A stretch of 6,868 nucleotides of DNA from NCBI GenBank assembly GCA_947254465.1, contig CAMYEU010000092.1, forward strand, positions 1 to 6,868, in the 5' to 3' direction. Both the position numbers and the translations under genes were made by a program. The notes below the pieces were generated by a model that searched no databases, was not told where the DNA came from, and was given only the letters and a program-made list of their open reading frames with translations. This document shows, in pieces, positions 1-5,775 of the stretch (position 1 is the stretch's first letter; each line of letters opens with the position of its first letter). Source of the DNA: an uncultured Gemella sp. (lineage in GTDB: Bacteria; Bacillota; Bacilli; Staphylococcales; Gemellaceae).

Positions 1-45
1 ACACACTGCATATCGTCGGCAGCGTCAGATGTGTATAAGAGACAG
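1..45 (+). other. Synthetic Nextera/Tn5 sequencing adapter (i5 side)
   Basis: This is not genomic DNA. Bases 27-45 are the 19-bp Tn5 mosaic end AGATGTGTATAAGAGACAG. They are preceded by the Nextera read-1 sequence (from 13), an 8-base block ACTGCATA at 5-12 that matches the Nextera i5 index I know as S506, and ACAC from the P5 primer at 1-4. The reverse complement of the same structure closes the window at 6825-6868. Genuine sequence begins at 46. Confidence 0.98.
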
Positions 46-218
46 ATATCGAACTGTACATCTTCATCTAGAGCATCTACTGCATTTATTAAACCGAATA
101 CTACAGCAGAAACACCTGCACAAACTATATCTGAACCATGTTCAGCATAATCAGCATGCCCATCAACTGTTACTTGTTTAATAACTTCAACTTCTTTTAC
201 GATTTCCACCTTAATCAT
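46..218 (-). CDS. prp: Prp, cysteine protease that matures ribosomal protein L27 (5' part only)
   Basis: Ribosomal-processing cysteine protease, formerly called YsxB, which in Bacillota removes the N-terminal extension of L27 before ribosome assembly. Only 57 codons are present because the fragment ends at the adapter. The family is about 105-110 residues long, so roughly half is missing. The visible part starts MIKVEIVKEVEV and carries the catalytic histidine in DGHADYAEHG (His21) and the catalytic cysteine in DIVCAGVS (Cys33). These correspond to His22 and Cys34 that I recall for S. aureus Prp. The ATG lies 2 nt after the rplU stop codon, so the two are co-transcribed and probably translationally coupled. 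No strong SD of its own is visible. rpmA (L27, its substrate) is expected just beyond the left end. Identification rests on the motif pair and the position between rplU and the expected rpmA. Confidence 0.93.
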
Positions 219-220
219 GA

Positions 221-529
221 TTAAGCGTTAATTTTTTCAACTACTAATTTAGTGAAAGGTTGACGATGACCTAATTTACGGTGATTGTTCTTTTTAGGTT
301 TGTATTTAAATACTGTGATTTTTTTACCTTTACCTTGAGCAACTACTTTAGCTGTTACTGTCGCACCAGCTACTAAAGGAGCACCAACTTTTGTTGTTTC
401 TCCACCTACTAATACTACTTCATCAAAAGTAACTGTAGAATCAACTTCAGCTGCTAATTTCTCAACTAAGATTGTTTGTCCTTCTTCAACACGTAGTTGT
501 TTTCCACCTGTTTTAATTACTGCGTACAT
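221..529 (-). CDS. rplU: 50S ribosomal protein L21
   Basis: Structural protein of the large ribosomal subunit that binds 23S rRNA. The product is 102 residues, the normal bacterial length, and starts MYAVIKTGGKQ, the typical L21 N-terminus. The conserved basic C-terminal signature KPKKNNHRKLGHRQPFT lies at about residues 77-93 and contacts rRNA. A strong SD, AAGGAGGTG, lies 5 nt before the ATG. The gene has its own promoter at 644-672 and a long structured leader (530-637) of the L21 autoregulatory type. It is the first gene of the operon; prp follows after 2 nt. Nothing is odd about the protein. Confidence 0.98.
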   Translation of the reverse strand: MYAVIKTGGKQLRVEEGQTILVEKLAAEVDSTVTFDEVVLVGGETTKVGAPLVAGATVTAKVVAQGKGKKITVFKYKPKKNNHRKLGHRQPFTKLVVEKINA

Positions 530-637
530 ATCTGCACCTCCTTAAATATTTTTTACTAAGACTCGCCATATAAGGTGGATTTCTCTCTTGTTTACCTTAT
601 ACGTGCGGTTGTAGTAGCTATTTAGGAGCTACACAAC
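530..637 (-). promoter_or_regulatory. L21 leader RNA (5' UTR of rplU)
   Basis: The roughly 105-nt untranslated leader between the inferred transcription start and rplU folds into two clear hairpins. Plus-strand 627-632 pairs with 614-619 (GTAGCT/AGCTAC, 7-nt loop), and 594-601 pairs with 569-576 (8 bp, 17-nt loop). An additional CGC/GCG pairing (605-607 with 564-566) flanks the second stem. The unpaired blocks CCGCACG, AAGGTAAACA and GGCGAGTCTT are unusually GC-containing for this genome. They resemble the L21 ribosomal-protein leader family described in low-GC Gram-positives upstream of rplU, thought to bind a product of the operon for feedback control. The family match is from memory; the stems are seen directly. 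The leader ends in the SD. Confidence 0.85.
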
Positions 638-643
638 AATACA

Positions 644-672
644 ATTTTAACACACATATACCATAACGTCAA
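644..672 (-). promoter_or_regulatory. Sigma-A promoter of the rplU operon
   Basis: On the minus strand, a -35 box TTGACG (672-667) and a -10 box TAAAAT (649-644) are separated by exactly 17 bp. Transcription should start near 637. A run of A and T upstream (about 675-705) could act as an UP element. Confidence 0.85.
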
Positions 673-710
673 CTATATTGATAACTTTTCTTACTTTTTT
701 TTCGAAAAAT

Positions 711-748
711 TAAATCAGTAAACAATATTTCTAATGTTTACTGATTTA
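711..748 (-). terminator. Rho-independent terminator of yidC
   Basis: The 12-bp arms AAATCAGTAAAC (712-723) and GTTTACTGATTT (736-747) pair perfectly, with one further pair at 711/748 and a 12-nt loop. On the minus strand the stem is followed by AATTTTTCG, a short U tract. It begins 5 nt after the yidC stop codon and separates yidC from the rplU promoter. Confidence 0.88.
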
Positions 749-753
749 TTCAA

Positions 754-1647
754 CTATTTACGTTTTTTCTTATTAGAAACTAATGTAACTTTTTCAGGAT
801 CAAACGCTTGTTTCTTTTGTTTTTCTGGTTTATATGGTGGATATAAAGCATGCCCTAAGTATGTTTGGAATATCATGAATAATCCCCCAACAATATAGTA
901 TACGGCTACCGCTCCAGCCACCCAAAATGCAAATGCTGTAATCATTATCGGCGATAACCATTGCATCATTTGCATTTGGCTTTGCATTTGTTCAGCTCCT
1001 GGTTGTACAGACTGCGGCATCATTTTCATAGTTAATCTTGTTTGAATAGCATAAACTACAAATGCGATTAACGGTAATGTATATGAACGTGTACCAAGAC
1101 TAAATACGCCTAGGAATGTTGAATCAATAATTCCTGCTGAATATAATGGATTTGTTAGTGTGTAATATATCGCCATTAAGAACGGCGCTGGTATAAGAAT
1201 TGGTAAGCAACCACCTAAACTTATAGGCATCGCATCATATTTTTTCATGATAGCCATTTGTTCTCTTTGTAGTTCCATAAGTTCGCTACGAGCTTGCATT
1301 TTTTCCTCATTAGATATGGCTCTCGCTTCTTTTTCTTTAGCAGCTTGTTGTTTCTTTTGGACTACTTCTAATTCTGGACGAGCTAGTTCTTGCCCTTTTC
1401 TCGCTTTATTTTGTACTTTATAGTTGTGTAACATGAATGGAAGTACTAATAGTCTAATTATTAATGTGATAATTACAATTGACCAACCCCAACTTCCAGT
1501 ATACTCATGAATTTTTGCTAAGAATATATCCATCGGTTTTACGAATGTTTCATAAAACGTTCCAGATCTATCATCCGGAGAACATCCAGATAATGTTACT
1601 ACTCCTAGCAAACCTAATAAAATTGCTGATAGTTTTTTCAATTTCAT
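754..1647 (-). CDS. yidC: Membrane protein insertase YidC/OxaA, lipoprotein type
   Basis: Inserts and folds integral membrane proteins, alone or with SecYEG. The product is 297 residues from the ATG. It has a lipoprotein signal peptide with lipobox LSGC (lipidated Cys22), as in Gram-positive YidC. A membrane segment at about 52-72 carries the conserved hydrophilic-groove arginine (Arg65 in IIRLLVLP). A long charged cytoplasmic hairpin at about 78-137 is coiled-coil-like. Further membrane segments lie near 145-165, 187-205 and 230-262, followed by a lysine-rich tail ending KKKRK that probably contacts the ribosome. The short Gram-positive form lacks the large periplasmic domain of E. coli YidC. 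The start is uncertain: AAGGAG sits only 1 nt from the ATG at 1647, but 7 nt from an in-frame TTG at 1641-1639 that would give MKKLSAIL and 295 residues. The gene is monocistronic, with promoter 1714-1742 and terminator 711-748. Gram-positive bacteria often have two paralogues, and I cannot tell which one this is. Confidence 0.95.
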   Translation of the reverse strand: MKLKKLSAILLGLLGVVTLSGCSPDDRSGTFYETFVKPMDIFLAKIHEYTGSWGWSIVIITLIIRLLVLPFMLHNYKVQNKARKGQELARPELEVVQKKQQAAKEKEARAISNEEKMQARSELMELQREQMAIMKKYDAMPISLGGCLPILIPAPFLMAIYYTLTNPLYSAGIIDSTFLGVFSLGTRSYTLPLIAFVVYAIQTRLTMKMMPQSVQPGAEQMQSQMQMMQWLSPIMITAFAFWVAGAVAVYYIVGGLFMIFQTYLGHALYPPYKPEKQKKQAFDPEKVTLVSNKKKRK

Positions 1648-1654
1648 TCTCCTT
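1648..1654 (-). promoter_or_regulatory. SD of yidC, spacing favours a TTG start
   Basis: On the minus strand AAGGAGA abuts the ATG at 1647-1645, leaving 1 nt between GGAG and the ATG, which is too close for efficient initiation. The in-frame TTG two codons later (1641-1639) stands at the usual 7-nt spacing and still leaves a complete signal peptide. This is an inference from spacing only. Confidence 0.6.
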
Positions 1655-1713
1655 AATTTTTTTATTTCTACTTTGTAACTATAGTAAAATCTTACTAATA
1701 TTATACCTAGTAA

Positions 1714-1742
1714 ATTATATCAAATATAAAAGAGGTAGTCAA
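1714..1742 (-). promoter_or_regulatory. Sigma-A promoter of yidC
   Basis: On the minus strand, a -35 box TTGACT (1742-1737) and a -10 box TATAAT (1719-1714) are separated by 17 bp. The predicted start near 1707 gives a leader of about 60 nt. A second TATAAT (1705-1700) lies downstream but has no good -35. The promoter is divergent from the regulator promoter, with about 70 bp between the two -35 boxes. Confidence 0.85.
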
Positions 1743-1808
1743 ACTATTGTTTAATTATATCTCCGTAAATTTCGCAAAGCTATAAAAAATTTATTTATAA
1801 CGTTCAAA

Positions 1809-1830
1809 ATAAGTTGACAGTTAAACTTAT
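1809..1830. promoter_or_regulatory. Inverted repeat, candidate operator of the ArsR-like regulator
   Basis: ATAAGTT (1809-1815) and AACTTAT (1824-1830) form a perfect 7-bp inverted repeat with an 8-bp spacer. It is 22 bp long and covers the -35 box and half the spacer of the promoter of the regulator gene beginning at 1858. Size, symmetry and position fit a dimeric winged-helix repressor acting on its own promoter. The repeat is seen; the binding is inferred. Confidence 0.55.
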
Positions 1831-1842
1831 CAGTTATATAAT
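1814..1842 (+). promoter_or_regulatory. Strong promoter of the regulator-exporter cassette
   Basis: Consensus boxes TTGACA (1814-1819) and TATAAT (1837-1842) are separated by 17 bp. The expected start at about 1849-1850 leaves only 8-9 nt before the ATG at 1858. Such a perfect promoter would be very active unless repressed, which fits the overlapping inverted repeat. Confidence 0.88.
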
Positions 1843-1857
1843 CTTAGTAAGAAAGGG

Positions 1858-2292
1858 ATGATTATTATCAAAGATATACAATATATTACAGATATCGAGA
1901 AACTAAAGGTCATTTCTGATCCTTTAAGAATAAGTATTCTTACAACACTCGGTACAGAAAAGAAAAACTCAAAACAACTAGCTAAACTATTAAAAATTAA
2001 TAGAACTAAAATACACTATCACCTTAATATTCTAGAGGAAAATAATTTTATCGAAGTAGTTGATACAGATACAATTAACGGTATAATCCAAAAATATTAT
2101 CTACCGACTGCACAAGCATTCATACCTTCACCTAGTATCTTTAACGACTTATTTAACAATACTTCAGTTAATTTTAATATAAATAAAGAAGACATGGAAG
2201 ATTTTTGGAATGAAGTTAAAAAATTAGAAAAGAAATTCTCCTCAGATAATAAAAATAGTGTTAGTATTAGTATTATTTCAACAGCTCATTAA
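1858..2292 (+). CDS. ArsR-like winged-helix transcriptional regulator
   Basis: The product is 144 residues. The N-terminal half is a winged helix of the ArsR/HTH_20 kind. Residues 15-31 (KLKVISDPLRISILTTL) form the typical first helices, about 38-60 the helix-turn-helix with recognition helix around NRTKIHYHLNILEEN, and about 63-82 the wing ending in KYYLPTA. The C-terminal part (about 85-144) is acidic then basic and matches nothing I recognise; it probably dimerises or binds the ligand. There are no cysteines, so the CxC-type metal site of classical ArsR/SmtB sensors is absent and an organic effector is more likely. AAAGGG directly abuts the ATG, so initiation may be weak, and no other good start exists. 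The gene probably represses itself and the exporter that follows 71 nt downstream. ATA and CTA codons are frequent compared with the flanking minus-strand genes. Confidence 0.85.
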   Translation: MIIIKDIQYITDIEKLKVISDPLRISILTTLGTEKKNSKQLAKLLKINRTKIHYHLNILEENNFIEVVDTDTINGIIQKYYLPTAQAFIPSPSIFNDLFNNTSVNFNINKEDMEDFWNEVKKLEKKFSSDNKNSVSISIISTAH

Positions 2293-2299
2293 GAGCTGT
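2281..2299 (+). other. Short hairpin at the end of the regulator gene
   Basis: ACAGCTC (2281-2287) and GAGCTGT (2293-2299) form a 7-bp stem with a 5-nt loop holding the TAA stop codon. It is followed by AAAATAATAC, not a T run, so it is unlikely to terminate transcription. It could mark RNA processing or slow the ribosome between the two genes. The rest of the 71-nt gap has no convincing promoter. Confidence 0.45.
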
Positions 2300-2363
2300 A
2301 AAATAATACACCAACTGTCAAATATTTTTTATCGTTAAAATTTTTATAAAGGATGTGAACATT

Positions 2364-3572
2364 ATGTTTAAAAATAAAAACTTTCCAATTTTACTATTCG
2401 GTCGATTAATCACAAACTTTGGCGATAGTATATATTCAATCGCTACTCTTACATTAATATACACACTTACTAAATCTACCTTTTATAGTGGTATTACTTT
2501 ATTTTTAATCTCATTTACCGCTATACTACAAATATTTATCTCACCGATAATCAGTAAATTTAATGTGAAGAGGTTTTTAATTATTTCACAGTTATTTCAA
2601 GCTATAATATTACTTGTTATTACTTATCTAATCTACATAAATAAGCTACAGATTACTACGCTAATAATTTTTATCGTTTGTATCAGTTTTATTAATCAAG
2701 TTGTTTATCCTATTCAACTCGCCTTACTTCCAAAAATAGTTAAACAAGAAGATTTAGTTAAAGCAAATTCATTATTTTCTATAGCTTATCAAGGTAGTGA
2801 TGCACTATTTAATTCAATAGGTGGATTTATTATTACATTCTTTGGGACAATATATGCTTTTATCATAGATAGCGTTACATTTTTTATCAACAGCTTTATA
2901 TTCATCTTCTTATCAGATGATTTATCTAAAAATACTAATACTTTACAAGAAAACTACTTTTCTAAACTAAGTAGTGGAATAAAAATATGGAATACTCCTC
3001 TATTAAAACCATTATTAATTGGAATTATAATAATTAATTTTTCTACCAGTTCGTTACTAACACTACTTCCTGAGTATTCGGAAACTAGTTATTTTTATGG
3101 GATTTTGCTAAGTGCATCTGGACTCGGTATCCTAATAGGAGCCTTTCTTTCTAACAGTGAAATAATAAAAAATATAAGGCTAAGTACTCTATACATTACC
3201 TTCACACTAGGTATAGCTCTATCTTGGGGAGCACTTAGCATACTTAATAATAATTCTGTAACTAACAAAATTATAAATTTTTCATTATTTCTTTTTGGTT
3301 GGATATTAATTGGGATTTTAAATACATATTCTCAAACTATGATTCAATGTGTCATAAGTAAAGATAAATTAGATGTCGCAATGTCCACTATGATTGGTTT
3401 GTCTATAGCCTTTAGCCCTCTAGGAGCATTATTGTCAGGAGTATTAAGTATAAAATATAGTATTAAAACTATTATAATTATTACTTCATTATTAATTTTT
3501 AGTATATTTCTATTTTGGTTATTCAATAAAAATATTAGAAGTTTACCTAGTTTTTCAAAATTACTTGAATAA
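2364..3572 (+). CDS. MFS exporter, DHA3/MefA-like (MFS_3) family
   Basis: Major facilitator superfamily efflux protein of the inner membrane, presumably proton driven. The product is 402 residues, normal for 12-segment exporters. From the sequence I count about 12 hydrophobic segments in two halves with a polar central loop near 185-205 (SDDLSKNTNTLQENYFS). The N-terminus FGRLITNFGDSIYSIATLTLIYTLT and the block AYQGSDALFNSIGGF at about 141-155 are typical of DHA3 transporters, which include macrolide and siderophore exporters. The loop between segments 2 and 3 (SPIISKFNVKRFL) is a degenerate motif A that lacks the usual GxxxDRxxR. I chose the ATG at 2364 because AAAGGA (2348-2353) lies 10 nt upstream; the GTG at 2355 is too close to that SD. 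The pairing with the upstream regulator suggests induction by its substrate, which cannot be read from the sequence. Confidence 0.9.
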   Translation: MFKNKNFPILLFGRLITNFGDSIYSIATLTLIYTLTKSTFYSGITLFLISFTAILQIFISPIISKFNVKRFLIISQLFQAIILLVITYLIYINKLQITTLIIFIVCISFINQVVYPIQLALLPKIVKQEDLVKANSLFSIAYQGSDALFNSIGGFIITFFGTIYAFIIDSVTFFINSFIFIFLSDDLSKNTNTLQENYFSKLSSGIKIWNTPLLKPLLIGIIIINFSTSSLLTLLPEYSETSYFYGILLSASGLGILIGAFLSNSEIIKNIRLSTLYITFTLGIALSWGALSILNNNSVTNKIINFSLFLFGWILIGILNTYSQTMIQCVISKDKLDVAMSTMIGLSIAFSPLGALLSGVLSIKYSIKTIIIITSLLIFSIFLFWLFNKNIRSLPSFSKLLE

Positions 3573-3589
3573 GAAATATTTCATATAAA

Positions 3590-3629
3590 AAATAGCTAGT
3601 AACCTGTTAATACAAGTTACTAGCTATTT
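3590..3629. terminator. Bidirectional terminator between the exporter gene and uraA
   Basis: AAATAGCTAGTAAC (3590-3603) and GTTACTAGCTATTT (3616-3629) pair over 14 bp with a 12-nt loop. On the minus strand the stem is followed by a run of T (complement of 3584-3589), making it a strong terminator 9 nt after the uraA stop codon. On the plus strand it lies 17 nt after the exporter stop, with a weaker TTAATTAAT tail. One element serves both convergent genes. Confidence 0.9.
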
Positions 3630-3638
3630 AATTAATCT

Positions 3639-4919
3639 CTATTTTTTATCTTCTTTTGGTAAGAATGCATTTAATAACACACCACTGATAGCTGCAAGTG
3701 CCATTGCTGGAAGTTCGAAGTTAATGCTTTCGAACTTAAGCATTGCTCCTCCTACACCTAAAACGATAATTACTGATGAAATTACTAAGTTTCTGTTGAT
3801 ACTTAAGTCTACTTTTTCATCTACTAACATTCTAAGTCCACTTGAAGCGATTATACCGAATAGTAAGATTGATACCCCACCCATAACTGGTGATGGAATC
3901 GTAGAGATTAGAGCTGAGAACTTACCTACAAAACTTAAGATAAGTGCGAATACCGCTGCTCCTCCTAATACGAATACAGAGAAGATACGTGTAATAGCAA
4001 GCACCCCAATGTTTTCACCGTATGTTGTACTTGGTGGTCCACCTAAAAGTGATGCAAACATCATCGCTGTTCCATCAGCTAAGATTGAACGGTGTAATCC
4101 TGGATCTTTTAAGAAGTTTCTTCCTACTACTTCAGATAATACCATTTGGTGACCGATGTGTTCGTTAATTGTTACTATAGCAATAGGTACCATTGCTAAT
4201 GCTGCTACATTCCAATGTGGTGTATATGTCACAAAAGGAATTGTGAACTTCGGTAAGCTAAACCAAGGAGCGTCAATGACTGGTTGGAAATCAACTAATC
4301 CTGCAAATACAGCGACAATATATCCAAACACAATTCCTAATAATACTGGAATTTGTTTAGCAAATCCTCTTAAAGCAACACAACAGAAGATTGTTGCTGC
4401 TAATGTGATAAGAGCTACTACGAAGTATTTTAAATCATAAACTTTAGCTCCATCTACTGTTTTGTACATCGCCATATTGATTGCTGTAGGAGCAATCCCA
4501 AGTCCAATAACAATGATAATAGGTCCAACTACTACTGGTGGTAAAAGTTTCAATAGCCAATTCACACCAAATTTGTAAATTAACATTGCTACAACCCCAT
4601 AAACTAAGCTGGCTAAAAATGCACCAAGCATTGCTGTTTCAACACTGTGAGTAGTTGAAAGCACAATAATCGGATTAATGAAGGCAAATGAAGATCCTAA
4701 ATACGCAGGAATTTTACCTCTAGTTATTAATAAATACGTAAGTGTTCCAATACCTGATGTCGTTAAAGCAGTACTTGCTGGTAATCCTGTTAAAATCGGT
4801 ACTAACACCGTCGCTCCAAACATTGCAAATAAGTGTTGTAAGCTTAACGTTACCCATAGAGCTAAGTTAGGCTTTTCATGAACATCTAGAATTGGTTTTA
4901 CTCTTGTTTTTTCTGCCAT
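3639..4919 (-). CDS. uraA: Uracil permease, NCS2 family (UraA/PyrP)
   Basis: Proton-coupled uracil importer of the cell membrane, feeding pyrimidine salvage. The product is 426 residues, the normal family length with 14 membrane segments in two inverted repeats. It aligns from memory along its whole length with E. coli UraA: SLQHLFAMFGATVLVP at 26-41, GKIPAYLGSSFAF at 68-80, INEHIGHQ at 251-258 and TTYGENIGV at 298-306. Phe78, Glu253, Tyr300, Gly301 and Glu302 correspond to the uracil-binding residues (Phe73, Glu241, Tyr288, Gly289, Glu290) of the E. coli structure, so specificity for uracil is well supported over xanthine or uric acid. AGGAG stands 4 nt before the ATG. The gene is a single transcription unit with its own -10 and terminator. 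The leader is only about 30 nt, too short for the PyrR attenuator found upstream of Bacillus pyrP. Confidence 0.96.
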   Translation of the reverse strand: MAEKTRVKPILDVHEKPNLALWVTLSLQHLFAMFGATVLVPILTGLPASTALTTSGIGTLTYLLITRGKIPAYLGSSFAFINPIIVLSTTHSVETAMLGAFLASLVYGVVAMLIYKFGVNWLLKLLPPVVVGPIIIVIGLGIAPTAINMAMYKTVDGAKVYDLKYFVVALITLAATIFCCVALRGFAKQIPVLLGIVFGYIVAVFAGLVDFQPVIDAPWFSLPKFTIPFVTYTPHWNVAALAMVPIAIVTINEHIGHQMVLSEVVGRNFLKDPGLHRSILADGTAMMFASLLGGPPSTTYGENIGVLAITRIFSVFVLGGAAVFALILSFVGKFSALISTIPSPVMGGVSILLFGIIASSGLRMLVDEKVDLSINRNLVISSVIIVLGVGGAMLKFESINFELPAMALAAISGVLLNAFLPKEDKK

Positions 4920-4954
4920 TCTTCTTCTCCTTTTTTTATATTCAAACTTTCATA

Positions 4955-4963
4955 ATTATATCA
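4955..4963 (-). promoter_or_regulatory. Extended -10 promoter of uraA
   Basis: On the minus strand TGATATAAT (4963-4955) is a perfect extended -10 element. No good -35 lies 16-18 bp upstream (TTTTAA at 17). The predicted start near 4948 gives a leader of about 28 nt. Confidence 0.7.
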
Positions 4964-5090
4964 CATGAATAGTCATTTTAAAAGTATTTTTTTCTATTTT
5001 TTTTAATTAATTTTTAAGTAAATTTTAAATTAACTAATAATATTTTATTCTAAAAAACACTTTTCTTTTGTTCTCTAAATTATCATAAGC

Positions 5091-5111
5091 TCTAAATTCT
5101 AAATTCTAAAA
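5091..5111. repeat. Short tandem repeat of TCTAAAT
   Basis: Three contiguous 7-bp units, TCTAAAT, TCTAAAT and TCTAAAA, with another copy at 5074-5080. They lie in the AT-rich gap 4964-5145 between uraA and the isomerase gene, which otherwise holds no gene or clear structure. Probably replication slippage, with no evident function. Confidence 0.6.
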
Positions 5112-5145
5112 TTATATAATTATTCTTTATTCATGAATATATAGA

Positions 5146-5176
5146 AAAGCAAGATTAATCTCATTAATCTTGCTTT
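5146..5176 (-). terminator. Terminator of the thrS-isomerase transcript
   Basis: AAAGCAAGATTAA (5146-5158) and TTAATCTTGCTTT (5164-5176) form a perfect 13-bp stem with a 5-nt loop. On the minus strand the last stem bases and the following TCTATATATTC give a modest U-rich tail (CTTTTCTATA). It begins 7 nt after the isomerase stop codon. Confidence 0.85.
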
Positions 5177-5183
5177 CTTATAT

Positions 5184-5768
5184 TTATTTAACTTCTATAT
5201 CAAGAATCACAACTTCTTCAACTGGCTTATCTTGAGCTCCAGTTTTCACAGCTGCAATTTTCTCTAATGTTTTTGCACCAACGATTAGGTGTCCAAATAC
5301 TGTGTGACGGTGATCTAAGTGAGGAGTTCCCCCTAGTTTAGCATATCCTTCAACAGCTTCTTGTGGCCAACCACCTTGTTCAAGTGCTTGTAAAGTTCTA
5401 GCATCTACATGAGAATTTTGAACTATAAAGAATTGACTTCCATTTGTGTTTGGTCCAGCATTTGCCATACTTAACGCACCGTAGAAGTGGAAGTAATCCA
5501 TTGAGAATTCATCTTCGAAACTACGTCCCCAGATTGACTCTCCTCCCATACCTGTACCAGTTGGGTCTCCACCTTGAATCATAAAGTCTTTAATTACACG
5601 GTGGAAAATAATACCTTTATAGTATCCATTTTTTGCGTGAGTTAAAAAGTTTTCTACTGCTTTTGGAATATCTTTTTCAAATAATTTGAAAGTCATATCT
5701 CCGTGAGTAGTTTTAATTTTCACTCTAACTTGACCTTTTTTTACATTTTTTGTTAATTGAGTTAACAT
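5184..5768 (-). CDS. Cyclophilin-type peptidyl-prolyl cis-trans isomerase (PpiB-like)
   Basis: Catalyses cis-trans isomerisation of proline peptide bonds during protein folding. The product is 194 residues with no signal peptide or lipobox, so it is cytoplasmic. Cyclophilin motifs appear in order: FHRVIKDFMIQGGD at 55-68 with catalytic Arg57 and Gln65, SMANAGPNTNGSQFFI at 100-115, and HTVFGHL at 155-161. An insertion of about 20 residues (near 122-147, EQGGWPQEAVEGYAKLGG) lies before the last motif; I recall a similar insertion in streptococcal-type enzymes. The position equivalent to Trp121 of human cyclophilin A, which binds cyclosporin, appears to be His150, so drug binding may be weak; this rests on alignment by eye. 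AAGGAGAG stands 7 nt before the ATG. It follows thrS by 57 nt with no U-tract terminator between them, so it is probably co-transcribed with thrS. Confidence 0.94.
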   Translation of the reverse strand: MLTQLTKNVKKGQVRVKIKTTHGDMTFKLFEKDIPKAVENFLTHAKNGYYKGIIFHRVIKDFMIQGGDPTGTGMGGESIWGRSFEDEFSMDYFHFYGALSMANAGPNTNGSQFFIVQNSHVDARTLQALEQGGWPQEAVEGYAKLGGTPHLDHRHTVFGHLIVGAKTLEKIAAVKTGAQDKPVEEVVILDIEVK

Positions 5769-5775
5769 TATATCT

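Noticed and set aside
1479..1754. Plus-strand reading frame of 91 codons
   Set aside because: It runs antisense through the yidC 5' end and promoter, has no SD or recognisable domain, and is an AT-rich shadow.
2281..2299. Terminator between regulator and exporter
   Set aside because: The stem is only 7 bp and no T run follows; read-through is more likely.
2336..2341. Separate promoter for the exporter (TAAAAT)
   Set aside because: There is no -35 at a workable distance; AACTGT at 17 bp is a poor match.
3344..3526. Minus-strand 60-codon reading frame
   Set aside because: Antisense to the exporter 3' part; no SD, and the hydrophobicity mirrors the membrane segments of the real gene.
3724..4881. 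Three plus-strand reading frames (3724-4152, 4156-4440, 4678-4881)
   Set aside because: All lie antisense within uraA, with low-complexity composition and no SD; shadows of a well-recognised gene.
5074..5111. CRISPR-like or protein-binding repeat array
   Set aside because: The units are 7 bp and contiguous with no spacers; a simple slippage repeat.
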